Origin: Rhizobium sp. FKY42
Lineage (GTDB): Bacteria > Pseudomonadota > Alphaproteobacteria > Rhizobiales > Rhizobiaceae
Length of the DNA stretch: 64,000 bases
Direction of reading: 5' to 3'
Assembly (NCBI RefSeq): GCF_005222835.1
Contig: NZ_STGA01000029.1
Location: 744,001-808,000, forward strand
Both the position numbers and the translations under genes were made by a program. This document shows, piece after piece, positions 38,749 to 48,341 of the stretch; position 1 is the first letter of the stretch; each line of letters opens with the position of its first letter. The notes below the pieces were generated by a model. It saw nothing but the letters and a program-made list of their open reading frames with translations. It was not told where the DNA came from and made no database searches.

Positions 38749-40135
38749 AGTCATCATTTCCTGTCATGAAAGGCACTCCGGCACGTCCGGATTGCTGCCC
38801 CTGTCCCTGCCCTGCGCCACCATTGCCCTGTTGCCCGGCCATGGCACCACGCTGTCCGGCGTCATTGGACTGCTGCGAACTGTCCGACTGTGACGTCGGC
38901 GTGATTGTCACGGTCACCTGATCAACCGCAAAGCCTTGCGAACGCAGAGCGTCCAAAATGCCGCTGCTATCGCTTGTGAGCTGGCTATGGGCCGCACGGG
39001 TCTCCACTGTCAGATGAACGCTCAATTGCTCGCCAACGAGCCTCAAGGTGGCCGTCACCGAACCCAGATCAACCGGTGTCATCTGCAGTTTCAGTGTATT
39101 GACAACGTTACCCGTGCTGCTCTGGGCAGCAGCATTCGACAGAGCGGAACTGGGATGCATAGCCGCTGCCCAGTCCTGATCCTGCGAGATGGCAGTCGTC
39201 AGGGCCGTTGCGTTCTGTGACGTACCGAAGCCGAGGAATCGGCGTGCATCGAGAACCGTAACCTGCTCGGCACCGCCACTGCCACTGCGTCCGGTCTCAA
39301 ACGTCGCCTTCCCATCGGCGCCAGTGCCGATGACCATATCCATGCTGCTGCCGCGAGGACCCGCAAAACGGAAGGTTTTTTCACCGCCTCCGGCGCCTGT
39401 CTCCGGCAATTCCACCGGAACATCAAGATCAGTGCCCAAGGGTGTATCACCAGTGGTGGCCTGCTTCTCAATCTGCGCAGCATCGCGCTTGCTGTTATCG
39501 GCATCGCCCGATCCAAAAGTCGTGCCAGCGGCAATTTTCGCACCGGAATGCACAACCGCAGCAGTTTCGGCCGAGCCAGACAGAAGCGACAAGACGGAAT
39601 TTGCATCGGAGGCAATCGACTTTGCATCGACCTTTTCGACATCTGCCTTCTGTGCGCCCATCTCAAGGTCGGCGGTTATCTCTGTCTTGCCGGACGAGAT
39701 ATCGTCGTCATCGTTCTTGTCCGATCCCTTCGCCTTTGCCTTCTGCGCCTTGTCCTGCTTTTGCGCTTTCGGATCTTCGTCGATGTGCGGCGGCTTGCCC
39801 CCCATGGGGTTTACTTCGACATCCGCTTTCGAGTTCAGTTTGCTGGCGATCGTGAGATCGAGACTCAGCGCTGCCGAAGCAGCAGAGTTACCTGAAATAC
39901 GAACGCGGGGAACTGCCGGACCTTGCTGCACATCCGATTGCTCATCCGCATCATCGGATGGCAAAGTCTTTGCTCCCGCCTGATCCTCGCCTTGCCCTTT
40001 CGATTCGCGTTGTGAGACGCTTGAGAGGGCATTGCCGAAGCCATCTGATTTTTCTTTTCCACCGCGTCCCTGCACGGCGTCCTGAGGCGCCGCGCCGCTG
40101 GCGGGCGCGCCCAAATTCAAGGCCGACGTAATCAT
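38675..40135 (-). CDS. motD: Hook-length control protein FliK (MotD)
   Basis: The 486-residue protein is low-complexity in its first 330 residues, then has the conserved FliK C-terminal domain with LKLQMTPVDLGSVTATLRL and ILDALRSQGFAVDQVTVTI. MotD in rhizobia was renamed FliK because it controls hook length and substrate switching. A Gln/Gly-rich tail follows the conserved domain. The gene sits 4 nt after motC, between motC and the SltF-like gene. Confidence 0.88.
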   Translation of the reverse strand: MITSALNLGAPASGAAPQDAVQGRGGKEKSDGFGNALSSVSQRESKGQGEDQAGAKTLPSDDADEQSDVQQGPAVPRVRISGNSAASAALSLDLTIASKLNSKADVEVNPMGGKPPHIDEDPKAQKQDKAQKAKAKGSDKNDDDDISSGKTEITADLEMGAQKADVEKVDAKSIASDANSVLSLLSGSAETAAVVHSGAKIAAGTTFGSGDADNSKRDAAQIEKQATTGDTPLGTDLDVPVELPETGAGGGEKTFRFAGPRGSSMDMVIGTGADGKATFETGRSGSGGAEQVTVLDARRFLGFGTSQNATALTTAISQDQDWAAAMHPSSALSNAAAQSSTGNVVNTLKLQMTPVDLGSVTATLRLVGEQLSVHLTVETRAAHSQLTSDSSGILDALRSQGFAVDQVTVTITPTSQSDSSQQSNDAGQRGAMAGQQGNGGAGQGQGQQSGRAGVPFMTGNDDYETAADPRSGAASGRDLRAGDIYL

Positions 40136-40139
40136 CGCG

Positions 40140-41417
40140 CTACTTGTCCTTTTTCAGCAGTTCATCGATTGCGCTCAGCTTGGACCGACCCTTGTCGACA
40201 TAGGTCTTGAAGTCGGGATCGAGCGCTTTCGCCTCACCGGCGGGAGGTTGAGCTCCCTTCGCCGTGGCTCCCGCAGCATCATGCGCAGGAAGTGCAGAGG
40301 TTTGTTCTGCACTGATCTGATTGGGGATTGTCTCTGCTTTGTCTTGCCCGAGGCTTTCGAGGGTGGGAGCCTTCAGAACCTCGGCGGCAATCCGTCGGGC
40401 GGCATCACGCAGCGCGCGATCCTCTGCACTGAGCTCATTATCCGGAATCTGATCGAGAGCCTTGACGGCCTCCTGCATCTTGCCCGCAGGCATGCGCGCC
40501 ACATTGCTGAAAAGGCTCGCGGCTGACAAACCGCTTGTGGCAAGTGATTTTCCGCGTTCAGCCGCCTTATCGGCAGCAAGCTTGGCAAGCTCGGTCTTTC
40601 CCTCGATGGTCGCCTGGCGTGCAAGTCTCAGGTAAATCTCGCGCGCCCGATCATCCGCCATGACCTCCAGAGCACCGTCCAGATCCTCGGCGGAGATCTC
40701 TCCGAAATGAGCAGAAACCAGTGTCACGAAAAGATCTGCAAACTGGCTGGCATAGGGAGAATGGGAGAAGCGTCTTGCATACTGGCGTGCATAGCCAAAG
40801 CCCTTCGCGACGAGGCCTTGTTCGACCGCGACCGCGACGGACCGGCGCAGAGCCGCTTCCTCAATGATGGTTCCTGGCGCCAGGAGGCGCGCCATATCAT
40901 AGAATTCCAGGGCCTTCTTCTGATCCGTCGCGATGATCACATTGCCAGCGACCAGCGCGAGGTAAGGGCCGATACGCTGGTCGCGGTACTCCGGCACCAT
41001 GCTCGCAAGACCACTCGCCACCATCGTGCCACGACCGCTCAGGTATTTGCGCAGCGCATTGGCGACTCGGTTGTCGAAATTGCCAGCTGTATCCTTCGAG
41101 ACAATCAGTTCCAGGGTTGAGGGATTGCCGCCGCTCATGGCGTAGATCAGCGCCGCGTCGACGTTTCTCGGATCCTCGAAGACGCGCATATCGGCGGTGC
41201 GCAATCGCTTATCGATGGTGGACAGCATGAAGCGCTGCATGGCACCGGCCGAGTGATCGCCCATGACCACCGTATCCTGCACGAATTGCAGGGACCGCAA
41301 CATCTGGTAGGGCTCCAACGTCTCTTGCGATTGCTGGGCGCGGCTATCCATCGGCAGAACCAGCGCAATGGCTGTTGCCGCGAGCAGAGACAGAGCATGG
41401 CGCGCTCGCCAGTTCAT
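40140..41417 (-). CDS. motC: Periplasmic motility protein MotC
   Basis: MotC is a rhizobial periplasmic protein that works with the stator MotB and affects flagellar speed. The 425-residue product has a signal peptide ending near SRAQQ and a helical repeat-like body with ARQYARRFSHSPYASQFADLF and an Ala/Glu-rich C-terminus. It starts on the motB stop (TGATG overlap). Its chaperone, MotE, is encoded at 49605-50153. Confidence 0.9.
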   Translation of the reverse strand: MNWRARHALSLLAATAIALVLPMDSRAQQSQETLEPYQMLRSLQFVQDTVVMGDHSAGAMQRFMLSTIDKRLRTADMRVFEDPRNVDAALIYAMSGGNPSTLELIVSKDTAGNFDNRVANALRKYLSGRGTMVASGLASMVPEYRDQRIGPYLALVAGNVIIATDQKKALEFYDMARLLAPGTIIEEAALRRSVAVAVEQGLVAKGFGYARQYARRFSHSPYASQFADLFVTLVSAHFGEISAEDLDGALEVMADDRAREIYLRLARQATIEGKTELAKLAADKAAERGKSLATSGLSAASLFSNVARMPAGKMQEAVKALDQIPDNELSAEDRALRDAARRIAAEVLKAPTLESLGQDKAETIPNQISAEQTSALPAHDAAGATAKGAQPPAGEAKALDPDFKTYVDKGRSKLSAIDELLKKDK

Positions 41418-42721
41418 CAGGCTTTGCCGTCCTCAAGCAGGATTTCGATGCGCCGGTTCTGATCAGCCAGCGGGTTATTGGGAACCTGAAGGCGCCGATC
41501 CGCATAGCCTGAGATCTGCTTCACCCGGTCTTCGGCAAGCCCGCCCTTGGTCAGCATGAAATAGGCGCTGTGAGCGCGCTGGGAAGAAAGGCGCCAGTTG
41601 TCGTTTTCGCCCGACTTGAACGGACGACCGTCCGTATGTCCACGAATGATGACGCTTCCCTTGCGATCCTTCAGGATTGCACCGATCTTCTCCATGGCCA
41701 GCACCAGTTCCTTACGAGGAACGGCTGAACCGACATTGAACATCGGCGTATCGAGTTGATCGGAAATAGTGATCAGAAGCCCGCCTTCAGCCGGCGTCAC
41801 GATCAAGCCTTCGGCCAGCTTGCCCGAAATGCCCGCAATCTGGCTTTCGATCTGCTGCTTCAGTTCATCAGCCTTGCGTGCCTCGGCGGCTGCCGCAGCA
41901 GCCGCTGCCGCAGCATCCGCCTGCACTGTTGCAGGGTCGGGTCTGGGTCGCGGGAGAGCGACGGATGCCAGTTGCATATCGGCAGCCGGGGCACCAGCCT
42001 GCGCAACGTTTGCCGGGTTCTTCGGCGGCTCTCCGCGCGTTTGCGTCGCAGAGGGCGGTGTCGGCGGCAACATTTCCGGCATGGTCTCGTTGGACGGATT
42101 GACCGGCTTCACTTCTGCCGGCGCCTTGGCCTGTCCATCGGCGCGTGTGACTTCCACCTGCTTGGTCCAGAAGTCGGGATCGAACGGATCGCGATAAGCT
42201 TCCCCGCCGTCTGCGCCGGTTGCGGGGCCCGATGAACTCGCACCGCCCTCACCCTTGGCGCTGACATTTGCCTGCTGACCAACTTCCTGAGCGATTTCCG
42301 CCAGAACGGAATAGGGATTCTGGAAGAAGTCCGCTTCCGAGAAGTTGGCTTCTTCACCCGAAGCCTGCGTCATATCCTCGCCTGTTGCGGCGGCGGCACC
42401 GACCTTATCGGCATCGGCCTTGACCTTGGAGCGCTCCTTGCTCTCCTCGCCTTCGGCGGCATCGACCGGCTTTTCCAGGCCCTTCTTTGCCGGGGTCTGG
42501 TCCGAAAGCTTGATGGGGTTAAAATAGCTGGCGACAGATGCTGTCGTCTTTTCGTTCGCAGCGTTGACTAGCCACATCACGAGAAAAAACGCCATCATCG
42601 CTGTCATGAAGTCGGCATAGGCGATCTTCCAGGCACCACCATGATGTCCGTCGTGCCCACCGCCATGCTTCTTGACGATGATGATTTCGTTTTTGCCGTG
42701 ATGATGATTCTGTTCGCTCAT
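41417..42721 (-). CDS. motB: Stator protein MotB
   Basis: MotB anchors the stator to peptidoglycan and carries the proton path. The 434-residue product has one membrane helix ([20 protein letters not shown]) with the key aspartate at its start. A long acidic, alanine-rich periplasmic linker includes a run of alanines, and the C-terminal OmpA-like domain has RGHTDGRPF. It is longer than the usual 300-350 residues because of the linker. The gene follows the FliH-like gene with an ATGA overlap. MotA is encoded elsewhere, at 56722. Confidence 0.94.
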   Translation of the reverse strand: MSEQNHHHGKNEIIIVKKHGGGHDGHHGGAWKIAYADFMTAMMAFFLVMWLVNAANEKTTASVASYFNPIKLSDQTPAKKGLEKPVDAAEGEESKERSKVKADADKVGAAAATGEDMTQASGEEANFSEADFFQNPYSVLAEIAQEVGQQANVSAKGEGGASSSGPATGADGGEAYRDPFDPDFWTKQVEVTRADGQAKAPAEVKPVNPSNETMPEMLPPTPPSATQTRGEPPKNPANVAQAGAPAADMQLASVALPRPRPDPATVQADAAAAAAAAAAEARKADELKQQIESQIAGISGKLAEGLIVTPAEGGLLITISDQLDTPMFNVGSAVPRKELVLAMEKIGAILKDRKGSVIIRGHTDGRPFKSGENDNWRLSSQRAHSAYFMLTKGGLAEDRVKQISGYADRRLQVPNNPLADQNRRIEILLEDGKA

Positions 42722-43350
42722 GCGAGCACTTTCTTCAGGCTACCAGCCCAGGCAGAAAGCCGGGTGACCAGGACAGCCTCATTGATATCGACGGACAGAT
42801 CGAGATCGGGTGTCTCGATGTGCCGCATTTCCGGGGCATTCTCGCCCAAGGCTTTGGTGAACATTTCAAACAGGCTCTGGCTGCCGTGGACCGTCACTTT
42901 CGCGATGTCCTCGCTTTTCAGGACCTCAATGACCTGATGTGCGAGTTCGCTCACCATGGCCTGCGCAACGGCATCTTCCATGACCGGCGCGAGAACTGCA
43001 GTCACCGCCGTCTCCAGGGCGACGGCAGCCTCCTCGCGCATGCGCTCAAGGCTTTCGACAAGACGTTCAGCGGTCTGTCTTTCCATTTCGTGGCGCAGTT
43101 CAATCAGAGCCGCCTCATGTTCGGCCACAAGCCGCTCGCGTTCCGCTTCCCAGCGCGCATCGCTGACCGCCTCGCCTTCGGCGCGCCCTTCCGCAAATGC
43201 GGTGGCCCGTTCCGCCTCCAGATCGATGGAGGGTTCGGGCGCTGGCGGCTCGAAATGAAAATCATTGTCGATCTCGAAAGCTACGACCGGAACCGGCGCC
43301 GCAGGAGGCGTGGAAAAGTCCTTCAGATATCGCGTCAGGGATGCCGTCAT
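42718..43350 (-). CDS. FliH-like flagellar ATPase regulator candidate
   Basis: The 210-residue protein has a Pro-rich N-terminus, a central charged helix (about residues 50-110) with [20 protein letters not shown], and a C-terminal domain with [22 protein letters not shown]. That layout matches FliH/YscL, the peripheral stalk of the FliI ATPase. It precedes motB, with an ATGA overlap, rather than lying next to fliI. The ATG at 43350 has a GGAGAGGG site. The identity is inferred from architecture. Confidence 0.6.
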   Translation of the reverse strand: MTASLTRYLKDFSTPPAAPVPVVAFEIDNDFHFEPPAPEPSIDLEAERATAFAEGRAEGEAVSDARWEAERERLVAEHEAALIELRHEMERQTAERLVESLERMREEAAVALETAVTAVLAPVMEDAVAQAMVSELAHQVIEVLKSEDIAKVTVHGSQSLFEMFTKALGENAPEMRHIETPDLDLSVDINEAVLVTRLSAWAGSLKKVLA

Positions 43351-43595
43351 CGTCCCTCTCCTGCACTGCGAAAGGCCGGACCTTCGCATGGTGAACCGCT
43401 CGAAGGCACATGTCGTCGAAACCTAGCCACCATGATTTTCGCCATACCCTACTGCATGCCAAACATGTCCCGACAAATTTATCGGATCAGCGTGAATTTT
43501 TTGGAACTTTAGGAAGTCAAACTTGCGCGAAGGTGAAGATATGGGCCGCCATTCTGACGAGCGGCGACCCCTTGTATGGTGTCAGCGATCTGTGA

Positions 43596-44564
43596 CTACT
43601 GCTGGAAGAGCTGAAGAATGTTCTGGGCGTTGGTGTTCGCGATGGAGAGCGACTGGATCGCCAGCTGCTGCTGGGTCTGCAGGGCCTTCAATCGGGTCGA
43701 TTCCTCGTTCATATCCGCATCCACAAGTCGCCCGACACCCGTATCAATTGCATCCATCAGTGTCGATACGAACTGTTCCTGCATGTCGATGCGGCTGGTG
43801 ATGGCACCAAGCGCTGACGCCGAATCGGTCAGGCGCTGAAGGATCTTTTCTGTTGCGCTCAACATTCCGGCGAGATCTTCTGCGGAGGTGGTATTGCTGA
43901 TCGCGATTTCAGTTCCGGCTGCACCCGAGGCTGAGTCGGCATTGATCAGGAAGTAGTCCGCCGCAACCGTACCGCCGCTACCGTCAGGCTGATCTACGGT
44001 CCAGTCCATGGTCAGAACGCCGCGTTGGGCGTCTTCAGTGTCGATGAGGGTCGACGTTGCCGTATCGAAGGCGAGTGTCGTCAGGCTCACGGCGCCGTCG
44101 GAGGCGCGATTGAACGAGGCCACGATATTCTTGACGCCAGGATTTGCGCTGTCCTTGTTGAAGAGCCAGTTCTCGCCCGAGAAGGATGCTGATTCCGAGA
44201 TCGAAGCAAGCTGATTCTTCAACTGCTCGAGTTCCTTGTTGATCTTGGTCTTGTCAACACCGGGCTGTGAAGCGGCAGTGATCTTGGATTTGATCTCGTC
44301 CACGACCTTGATGGCAGAGTTCAGACCCGTATAGGCCGTATCCGTTGTTGCGGCGCCAAGACCCAGAGCGTCCTGCACCGTGCTGAGCGCCTTGTTGTCC
44401 GACCGCATGGTGGTTGCGATCGACCAGTAAGCGGCGTTATCGGCAGCGGTCTCAACGCGGTAACCTGACGAAATACGCGCCTGCACCTGTTCCATGTTCT
44501 GATTGACGGAACGCAGTGTCTGGAGCGCCGCCAAGGCGCCCGTGTTGGTAATAATACTTGTCAT
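43596..44564 (-). CDS. flaC: Flagellin (third, most divergent copy)
   Basis: This is a filament subunit of 322 residues with conserved helical ends (TNTGALAALQTLRSVNQNMEQV and the C-terminus NAQNILQLFQQ) and a short variable middle. It is clearly homologous to the two flagellins at 44890 and 46111 but differs more in the middle and at the C-terminus. It has its own leader with the element at 44589-44632. The letter is by position and order only. Confidence 0.9.
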   Translation of the reverse strand: MTSIITNTGALAALQTLRSVNQNMEQVQARISSGYRVETAADNAAYWSIATTMRSDNKALSTVQDALGLGAATTDTAYTGLNSAIKVVDEIKSKITAASQPGVDKTKINKELEQLKNQLASISESASFSGENWLFNKDSANPGVKNIVASFNRASDGAVSLTTLAFDTATSTLIDTEDAQRGVLTMDWTVDQPDGSGGTVAADYFLINADSASGAAGTEIAISNTTSAEDLAGMLSATEKILQRLTDSASALGAITSRIDMQEQFVSTLMDAIDTGVGRLVDADMNEESTRLKALQTQQQLAIQSLSIANTNAQNILQLFQQ

Positions 44565-44588
44565 TTCGAATATCGCCCCTGGATATGA

Positions 44589-44632
44589 TTTGGGACATGC
44601 CGGACCGGGCTAAACGCGCGATTGCATCATGC
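44589..44632 (-). promoter_or_regulatory. Conserved flagellin upstream element, copy 3
   Basis: On the minus strand it reads GCATGA, then GC, a spacer of about 14 nt, GCCCGGTCC, and CCGGCATGTCCCAAA, about 26 nt before the start codon. The same modules, in the same order, precede the other two flagellin genes. Confidence 0.65.
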
Positions 44633-44830
44633 AGACGTTAGCCGACCAAGATCTCGGCAGACGTTCGGGCGTATGTGAATGGCCAGCCCGATCTGCTCCG
44701 AACAGAGCATTCAGCAGACTCGCATCCCGAGGTCGATAAAGCCGCATTTGTCTTGTGCGAGGCTGATCTTTTTCCAGAGGCAATAGGTTGGGGGACAAAC
44801 CGAACTGTCCGCACCAGAAATCCTGAACGC

Positions 44831-44867
44831 AAAAGGGAGGCCGCGCAAACGGCGCGGCCTCCCTTTT
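44831..44867 (-). terminator. Terminator of the second flagellin gene
   Basis: A 15-bp perfect stem (44831-44845 with 44853-44867) encloses a 7-nt loop. It lies about 23 nt after the flagellin stop, and a T run forms the end of the stem. The remaining part of the 325-bp gap to flaC holds that gene's leader. Confidence 0.85.
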
Positions 44868-44889
44868 GAGGGTCTGAAACGTCTTACGA

Positions 44890-45852
44890 TTAACGGAAGA
44901 GCGTCAGAATGTTCTGCGAATCGTTGTTGGCGATCGAGAGAGCCTGGATGCCAAGCTGCTGCTGTGTCTGGAGAGCCTTCAGCTTGGTCGACTCTTCGTT
45001 CATGTCAGCGTCGACAAGCTTGCCGATACCCGTGTCGATAGAATCGATCAGGTCCTGAACGAAGTTGCTCTGCAGATCGATACGGCTATTGATGGAGCCG
45101 ACGTCCGCTGCCGCATCAGTCATTTCTTTAAGAGCCTGATCGGTCGCAACCAGATATTGTGCCATTTCGTCACGAGTCGTCGTGTTCGAAATGTTCAGAC
45201 CCAGAATACCATCCGCCAATGCACCATTGGTCTGGGTGCTGCCGGTTTCATCCACGTAGGTCAGGTTAGTCCATTCCTTCGACAGAATGCCAGCGCCGGC
45301 CGTGTCGTTATCACCGGATGCATCAAGGCTAACCAGAGTAGACTTCGTTGTATCGTACTCCAGCGTTGTGAGGCTGATATTGCCGTTGGCATCACGGTTG
45401 AAGGAACCGATGATGGCCTTAGTCTCAGGAGTCGTGGTCGGGTCTTCAAGAACCCAGTTCTGACCGGAGAAGGACGCCGACTTCGCGATCGACTTCAGCT
45501 GGTCCTGGAGCTGCGTGATCTCCTTCTGGACCTTTTCCTTGTCCACGCCAGGTTGCGAGGCAGCCGTCAGCTTTGCCTTGATCTCGTCGACAACCTTGAT
45601 CGAGCTCTGGAGAGCCGTATAAGCCGTATCCGTCATCGCGGCGCCAAGGCCGAGAGCGTCCTTGACCGTGCCAAGAGCCTTGTTGTCCGAACGCATCGTC
45701 GTGGCGATCGACCAGTAAGCAGCGTTGTCCGAGGCCGTTTCGATGCGATATCCGGAAGATACGTGGTTCTGCGTTGTTTCCATATCGCTGGCGATATTGC
45801 GCAGAGTGGAGAGCGCTGCAATCGCTGCGGTATTGGTCAGAATGCTGGTCAT
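44890..45852 (-). CDS. flaB: Flagellin (second copy)
   Basis: This 320-residue filament subunit has the conserved N-terminus TNTAAIAALSTLRNIASDME and C-terminus LSIANNDSQNILTLFR. It is very close in sequence to the 46111-47073 copy and shares long stretches of the D0/D1 core with all three. It has its own leader and terminator, so it is transcribed separately. The gene letter is by order. Confidence 0.93.
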   Translation of the reverse strand: MTSILTNTAAIAALSTLRNIASDMETTQNHVSSGYRIETASDNAAYWSIATTMRSDNKALGTVKDALGLGAAMTDTAYTALQSSIKVVDEIKAKLTAASQPGVDKEKVQKEITQLQDQLKSIAKSASFSGQNWVLEDPTTTPETKAIIGSFNRDANGNISLTTLEYDTTKSTLVSLDASGDNDTAGAGILSKEWTNLTYVDETGSTQTNGALADGILGLNISNTTTRDEMAQYLVATDQALKEMTDAAADVGSINSRIDLQSNFVQDLIDSIDTGIGKLVDADMNEESTKLKALQTQQQLGIQALSIANNDSQNILTLFR

Positions 45853-45879
45853 AATTGGCCCCTACAAGAAAACAGTGGA

Positions 45880-45924
45880 CTTGGGTATTCCGGGTCTACC
45901 GGCAAGGGGTGTTGCGCCTCATGC
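45880..45924 (-). promoter_or_regulatory. Conserved flagellin upstream element, copy 2
   Basis: On the minus strand it reads GCATGA, GGC, a spacer of about 12 nt, then TTGCCGGTAG and CCCGGAATACCCAAG, about 29 nt before the start codon. It matches the other two flagellin leaders in module order and distance. Confidence 0.65.
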
Positions 45925-46051
45925 TCGTCCTGCTTCAATGGTTATCGGGACGCACCGCTTGTATGGGTCCATATCAACTCATTAAGGTTAACAAAGATTG
46001 AAGTAGCTCTGCAAAAGATTAGTGATTTGAGCTGAAGCATTTCGACCAGAC

Positions 46052-46082
46052 AAAAAAAAATCGCGCCCTTTCCGGGCGCGAT
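46052..46082 (-). terminator. Terminator of the first flagellin gene
   Basis: A 9-bp stem (46060-46068 with 46074-46082) and 5-nt loop are followed on the minus strand by nine T residues. It lies about 30 nt after the stop codon and is a textbook rho-independent terminator. Confidence 0.93.
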
Positions 46083-46110
46083 CTTAAGTTTTGCTTAACC
46101 AGAACTTGGA

Positions 46111-47073
46111 TTAGCGGAAGAGCGAAAGGATGCTCTGCGAGTCGTTGTTGGCGATCGAGAGAGCCTGGATGCCCAGCTGCTGCTGCGTCTGCAGAGCCTT
46201 CAGGCGGGTCGACTCTTCGTTCATGTCTGCGTCAACGAGCTTGCCAACGCCCTTGTCGATGGAGTCCATCAGATCTTCAACGAAGTCGTTCTGCAAATCG
46301 ATACGGCTGTTGATCGCACCCACGTCAGCGCCGGCGTCCGTCATCTCCTTCAGTGCGGCCTCAACGCCGGAAAGGATCTGGGCCATGGTGTTACGATCGG
46401 TCGTTGCCGAGATCTGAAAGCCGAGGATGCCGTCGGTCACTTCGCCGTCAGTCTGTGTATCGCCCTGATCGTCCACATAGGTGAGACCAGTACGTTCCTT
46501 TGAGAGAATGCCGACGCCTGAAGTATCGTTCTCGCCATCTGCATCAAGGCTGACCAACGTCGAGTTGGTCGTGTCGTATTCCAGCGTCGTCAGGCTGATA
46601 TTGCCTTCGGAGTCGCGGTTGAACGAACCAACAATCGCCTTGGTTTCCGGTGAATTGTTATCGTCCTGGAGAACCCAGTTCTGACCGGAGAAGGAAGCAG
46701 ACTTGGCGATCGATTTCAGCTGGTCCTGAAGCTGTGTGATTTCCTTCTGGACCTTGTCCTTGTCTACACCAGGCTGAGAAGCCGCGGTCAACTTTGTCTT
46801 GATCTGGTCAACAACCTTGATGGAGGATGCGATGGCCGTGTAGGCAGTGTCAGTCGTTGCAGCGCCCAGACCCAGAGCGTCCTTGACGGTGCCGAGTGCC
46901 TTGTTGTCCGAACGCATTGTCGTTGCGATCGACCAGTATGCAGCGTTGTCTGAAGCGCTGGCGACGCTATAGCCCGAGGAGATCGCGGACTGGGTCTTCT
47001 CCATGCTGCTGCTGATGGAGCGCAAAGTGGAGAGCGCTGAAATAGCCGAGCTATTCGTCATAATCGATGACAT
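46111..47073 (-). CDS. flaA: Flagellin (first, probably major copy)
   Basis: This 320-residue filament subunit has the conserved N-terminal helices (SSAISALSTLRSISSSMEKT) and C-terminus (LSIANNDSQSILSLFR). It is first in the flagellin series and has the longest upstream region (530 bp), a complete conserved leader element and the strongest terminator, which would suit the main flagellin. That last point is inference. A fourth flagellin reported in related genomes is not in the window. Confidence 0.93.
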   Translation of the reverse strand: MSSIMTNSSAISALSTLRSISSSMEKTQSAISSGYSVASASDNAAYWSIATTMRSDNKALGTVKDALGLGAATTDTAYTAIASSIKVVDQIKTKLTAASQPGVDKDKVQKEITQLQDQLKSIAKSASFSGQNWVLQDDNNSPETKAIVGSFNRDSEGNISLTTLEYDTTNSTLVSLDADGENDTSGVGILSKERTGLTYVDDQGDTQTDGEVTDGILGFQISATTDRNTMAQILSGVEAALKEMTDAGADVGAINSRIDLQNDFVEDLMDSIDKGVGKLVDADMNEESTRLKALQTQQQLGIQALSIANNDSQSILSLFR

Positions 47074-47104
47074 AGTATTCTAGTCCCTTGTTACTGGATA
47101 CTCG

Positions 47105-47154
47105 TTGGGGACATACCGGACTTGAACTACCGGCAATGACGATTGGCTTCATGC
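47105..47154 (-). promoter_or_regulatory. Conserved flagellin upstream element, copy 1
   Basis: On the minus strand it reads GCATGA, AGC, a spacer of about 12 nt, TTGCCGGTAG, then TCCGGTATGTCCCCAA, about 32 nt before the start codon. It may be a promoter core plus 5' leader. The pattern recurs upstream of the other two flagellin genes. Confidence 0.65.
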
Positions 47155-47603
47155 CCACTCGGTTCCGTGTACTCATAGGAAACCAAACGCGTCATATGCC
47201 AAGGATATTTGCAGAGATTCATTGCGGATTCCTTAAACCGCATTCTAAAGTTCGACCTATGCAAACAGTCCGGTGGATAATGATTTACAGACTATGACCG
47301 GGAGAATTATCCTATTGTTTTAATTAAATTTTTCTGGCCTGCTTCACAAAAAGGCAATGTGTGCCGTCACGACATGATTTCGAGTTTGGAGGGCCGGATG
47401 TTAACACTTAGGAAGCTTTGTTCGTAGTTGAGCATCGTCCGATATGGACGCGATCGTGCCTGCCCAAAAACGCCTCGAAAATGAGCAGTCCGCGCAAAGC
47501 TTCGCCAGCCAGCAGCGACAGGGGACGGAAGAAATGACCGGCCAGCATGAGTGGAACGACGTCTGGAAGAAGAGGATCGGGTCCTGAGCCTCGGCAAATT
47601 GCT
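47155..47603. other. Non-coding region between fliP and the first flagellin gene
   Basis: These 449 bp contain no gene that I can support. An AT-rich stretch at about 47255-47345 would suit upstream activator binding for the flagellin promoter. Frames on the minus strand (47367-47646) show no recognisable features. Confidence 0.4.
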
Positions 47604-48341
47604 TCAGTTGAACGAGCGGACGAGGCTTCCTACCAAGAGATTCCACCCGTCGATCAGGACAAAAAACAGGATCTTGAAGGGGAGAGAGATTGATGTCGGC
47701 GGCAGCATCATCATACCCATGGCCATAGTGATGGCAGCGACGATCATGTCGATCACCAGAAATGGCAAGACGATCAGAAAGCCGATCTCGAAGCCGCGCC
47801 GGATTTCAGACAACATAAAGGCTGGGATCAGGACGCGATAGTCTATGGCCTCCGGCGTTCCGACGGACTGGCCCTTTTCGCGCGCGATGTCCACGAAGAG
47901 CGTCAGATCCTTCTCACGCGTATTGGCGCTCATGAAAGCTCTAAAGGGCTCCCCGATCCGTTGTACCGCTTCCGCCTCGTTGATTTCGTTGCGCAGCAGG
48001 GGCTGTACGCCTTCCGTCCATGCACGATCGAAGGTTGGCGTCATGACGTAGAAGGTCATGAACAGGGCCATCGAGATCAGGACCATGTTGGAAGGAGCGG
48101 TTGCCAGACCCATACCTGTTCGGAGAATGGAAAAAGCAATGATGAACCGCGGAAAGCTGGTGACCATCACCAGAATGCCCGGCGCAATGGAAAGCACCGT
48201 CAGAAGTCCGAAGGTGCGAATGATCCACGCCGCCGCGGAGCCATCCACCGGCAGGTTCAAAAGGTCGGCTGGCGATTGCTGTGCAAATACCAGTCCCGGT
48301 GCCATCAAGAAGACGGCGAGCAGCGCAAGGAGTCGAATCAT
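47604..48341 (-). CDS. fliP: Flagellar export gate protein FliP
   Basis: FliP forms the core of the export gate. The 245-residue precursor has a signal sequence ending near VFAQQ and the conserved SFPRFIIAFSILRTGMG and FEIGFLIVLPFLVIDMIVAA segments. Its start overlaps the fliL stop (ATGA). It is the last gene of the long flgF-to-fliP operon run. Confidence 0.96.
   Translation of the reverse strand: MIRLLALLAVFLMAPGLVFAQQSPADLLNLPVDGSAAAWIIRTFGLLTVLSIAPGILVMVTSFPRFIIAFSILRTGMGLATAPSNMVLISMALFMTFYVMTPTFDRAWTEGVQPLLRNEINEAEAVQRIGEPFRAFMSANTREKDLTLFVDIAREKGQSVGTPEAIDYRVLIPAFMLSEIRRGFEIGFLIVLPFLVIDMIVAAITMAMGMMMLPPTSISLPFKILFFVLIDGWNLLVGSLVRSFN

Noticed and set aside
44565..44889. Possible extra small flagellin fragment between the copies
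   Set aside because: Only the terminator and the conserved leader are present; frames here carry no flagellin segments.
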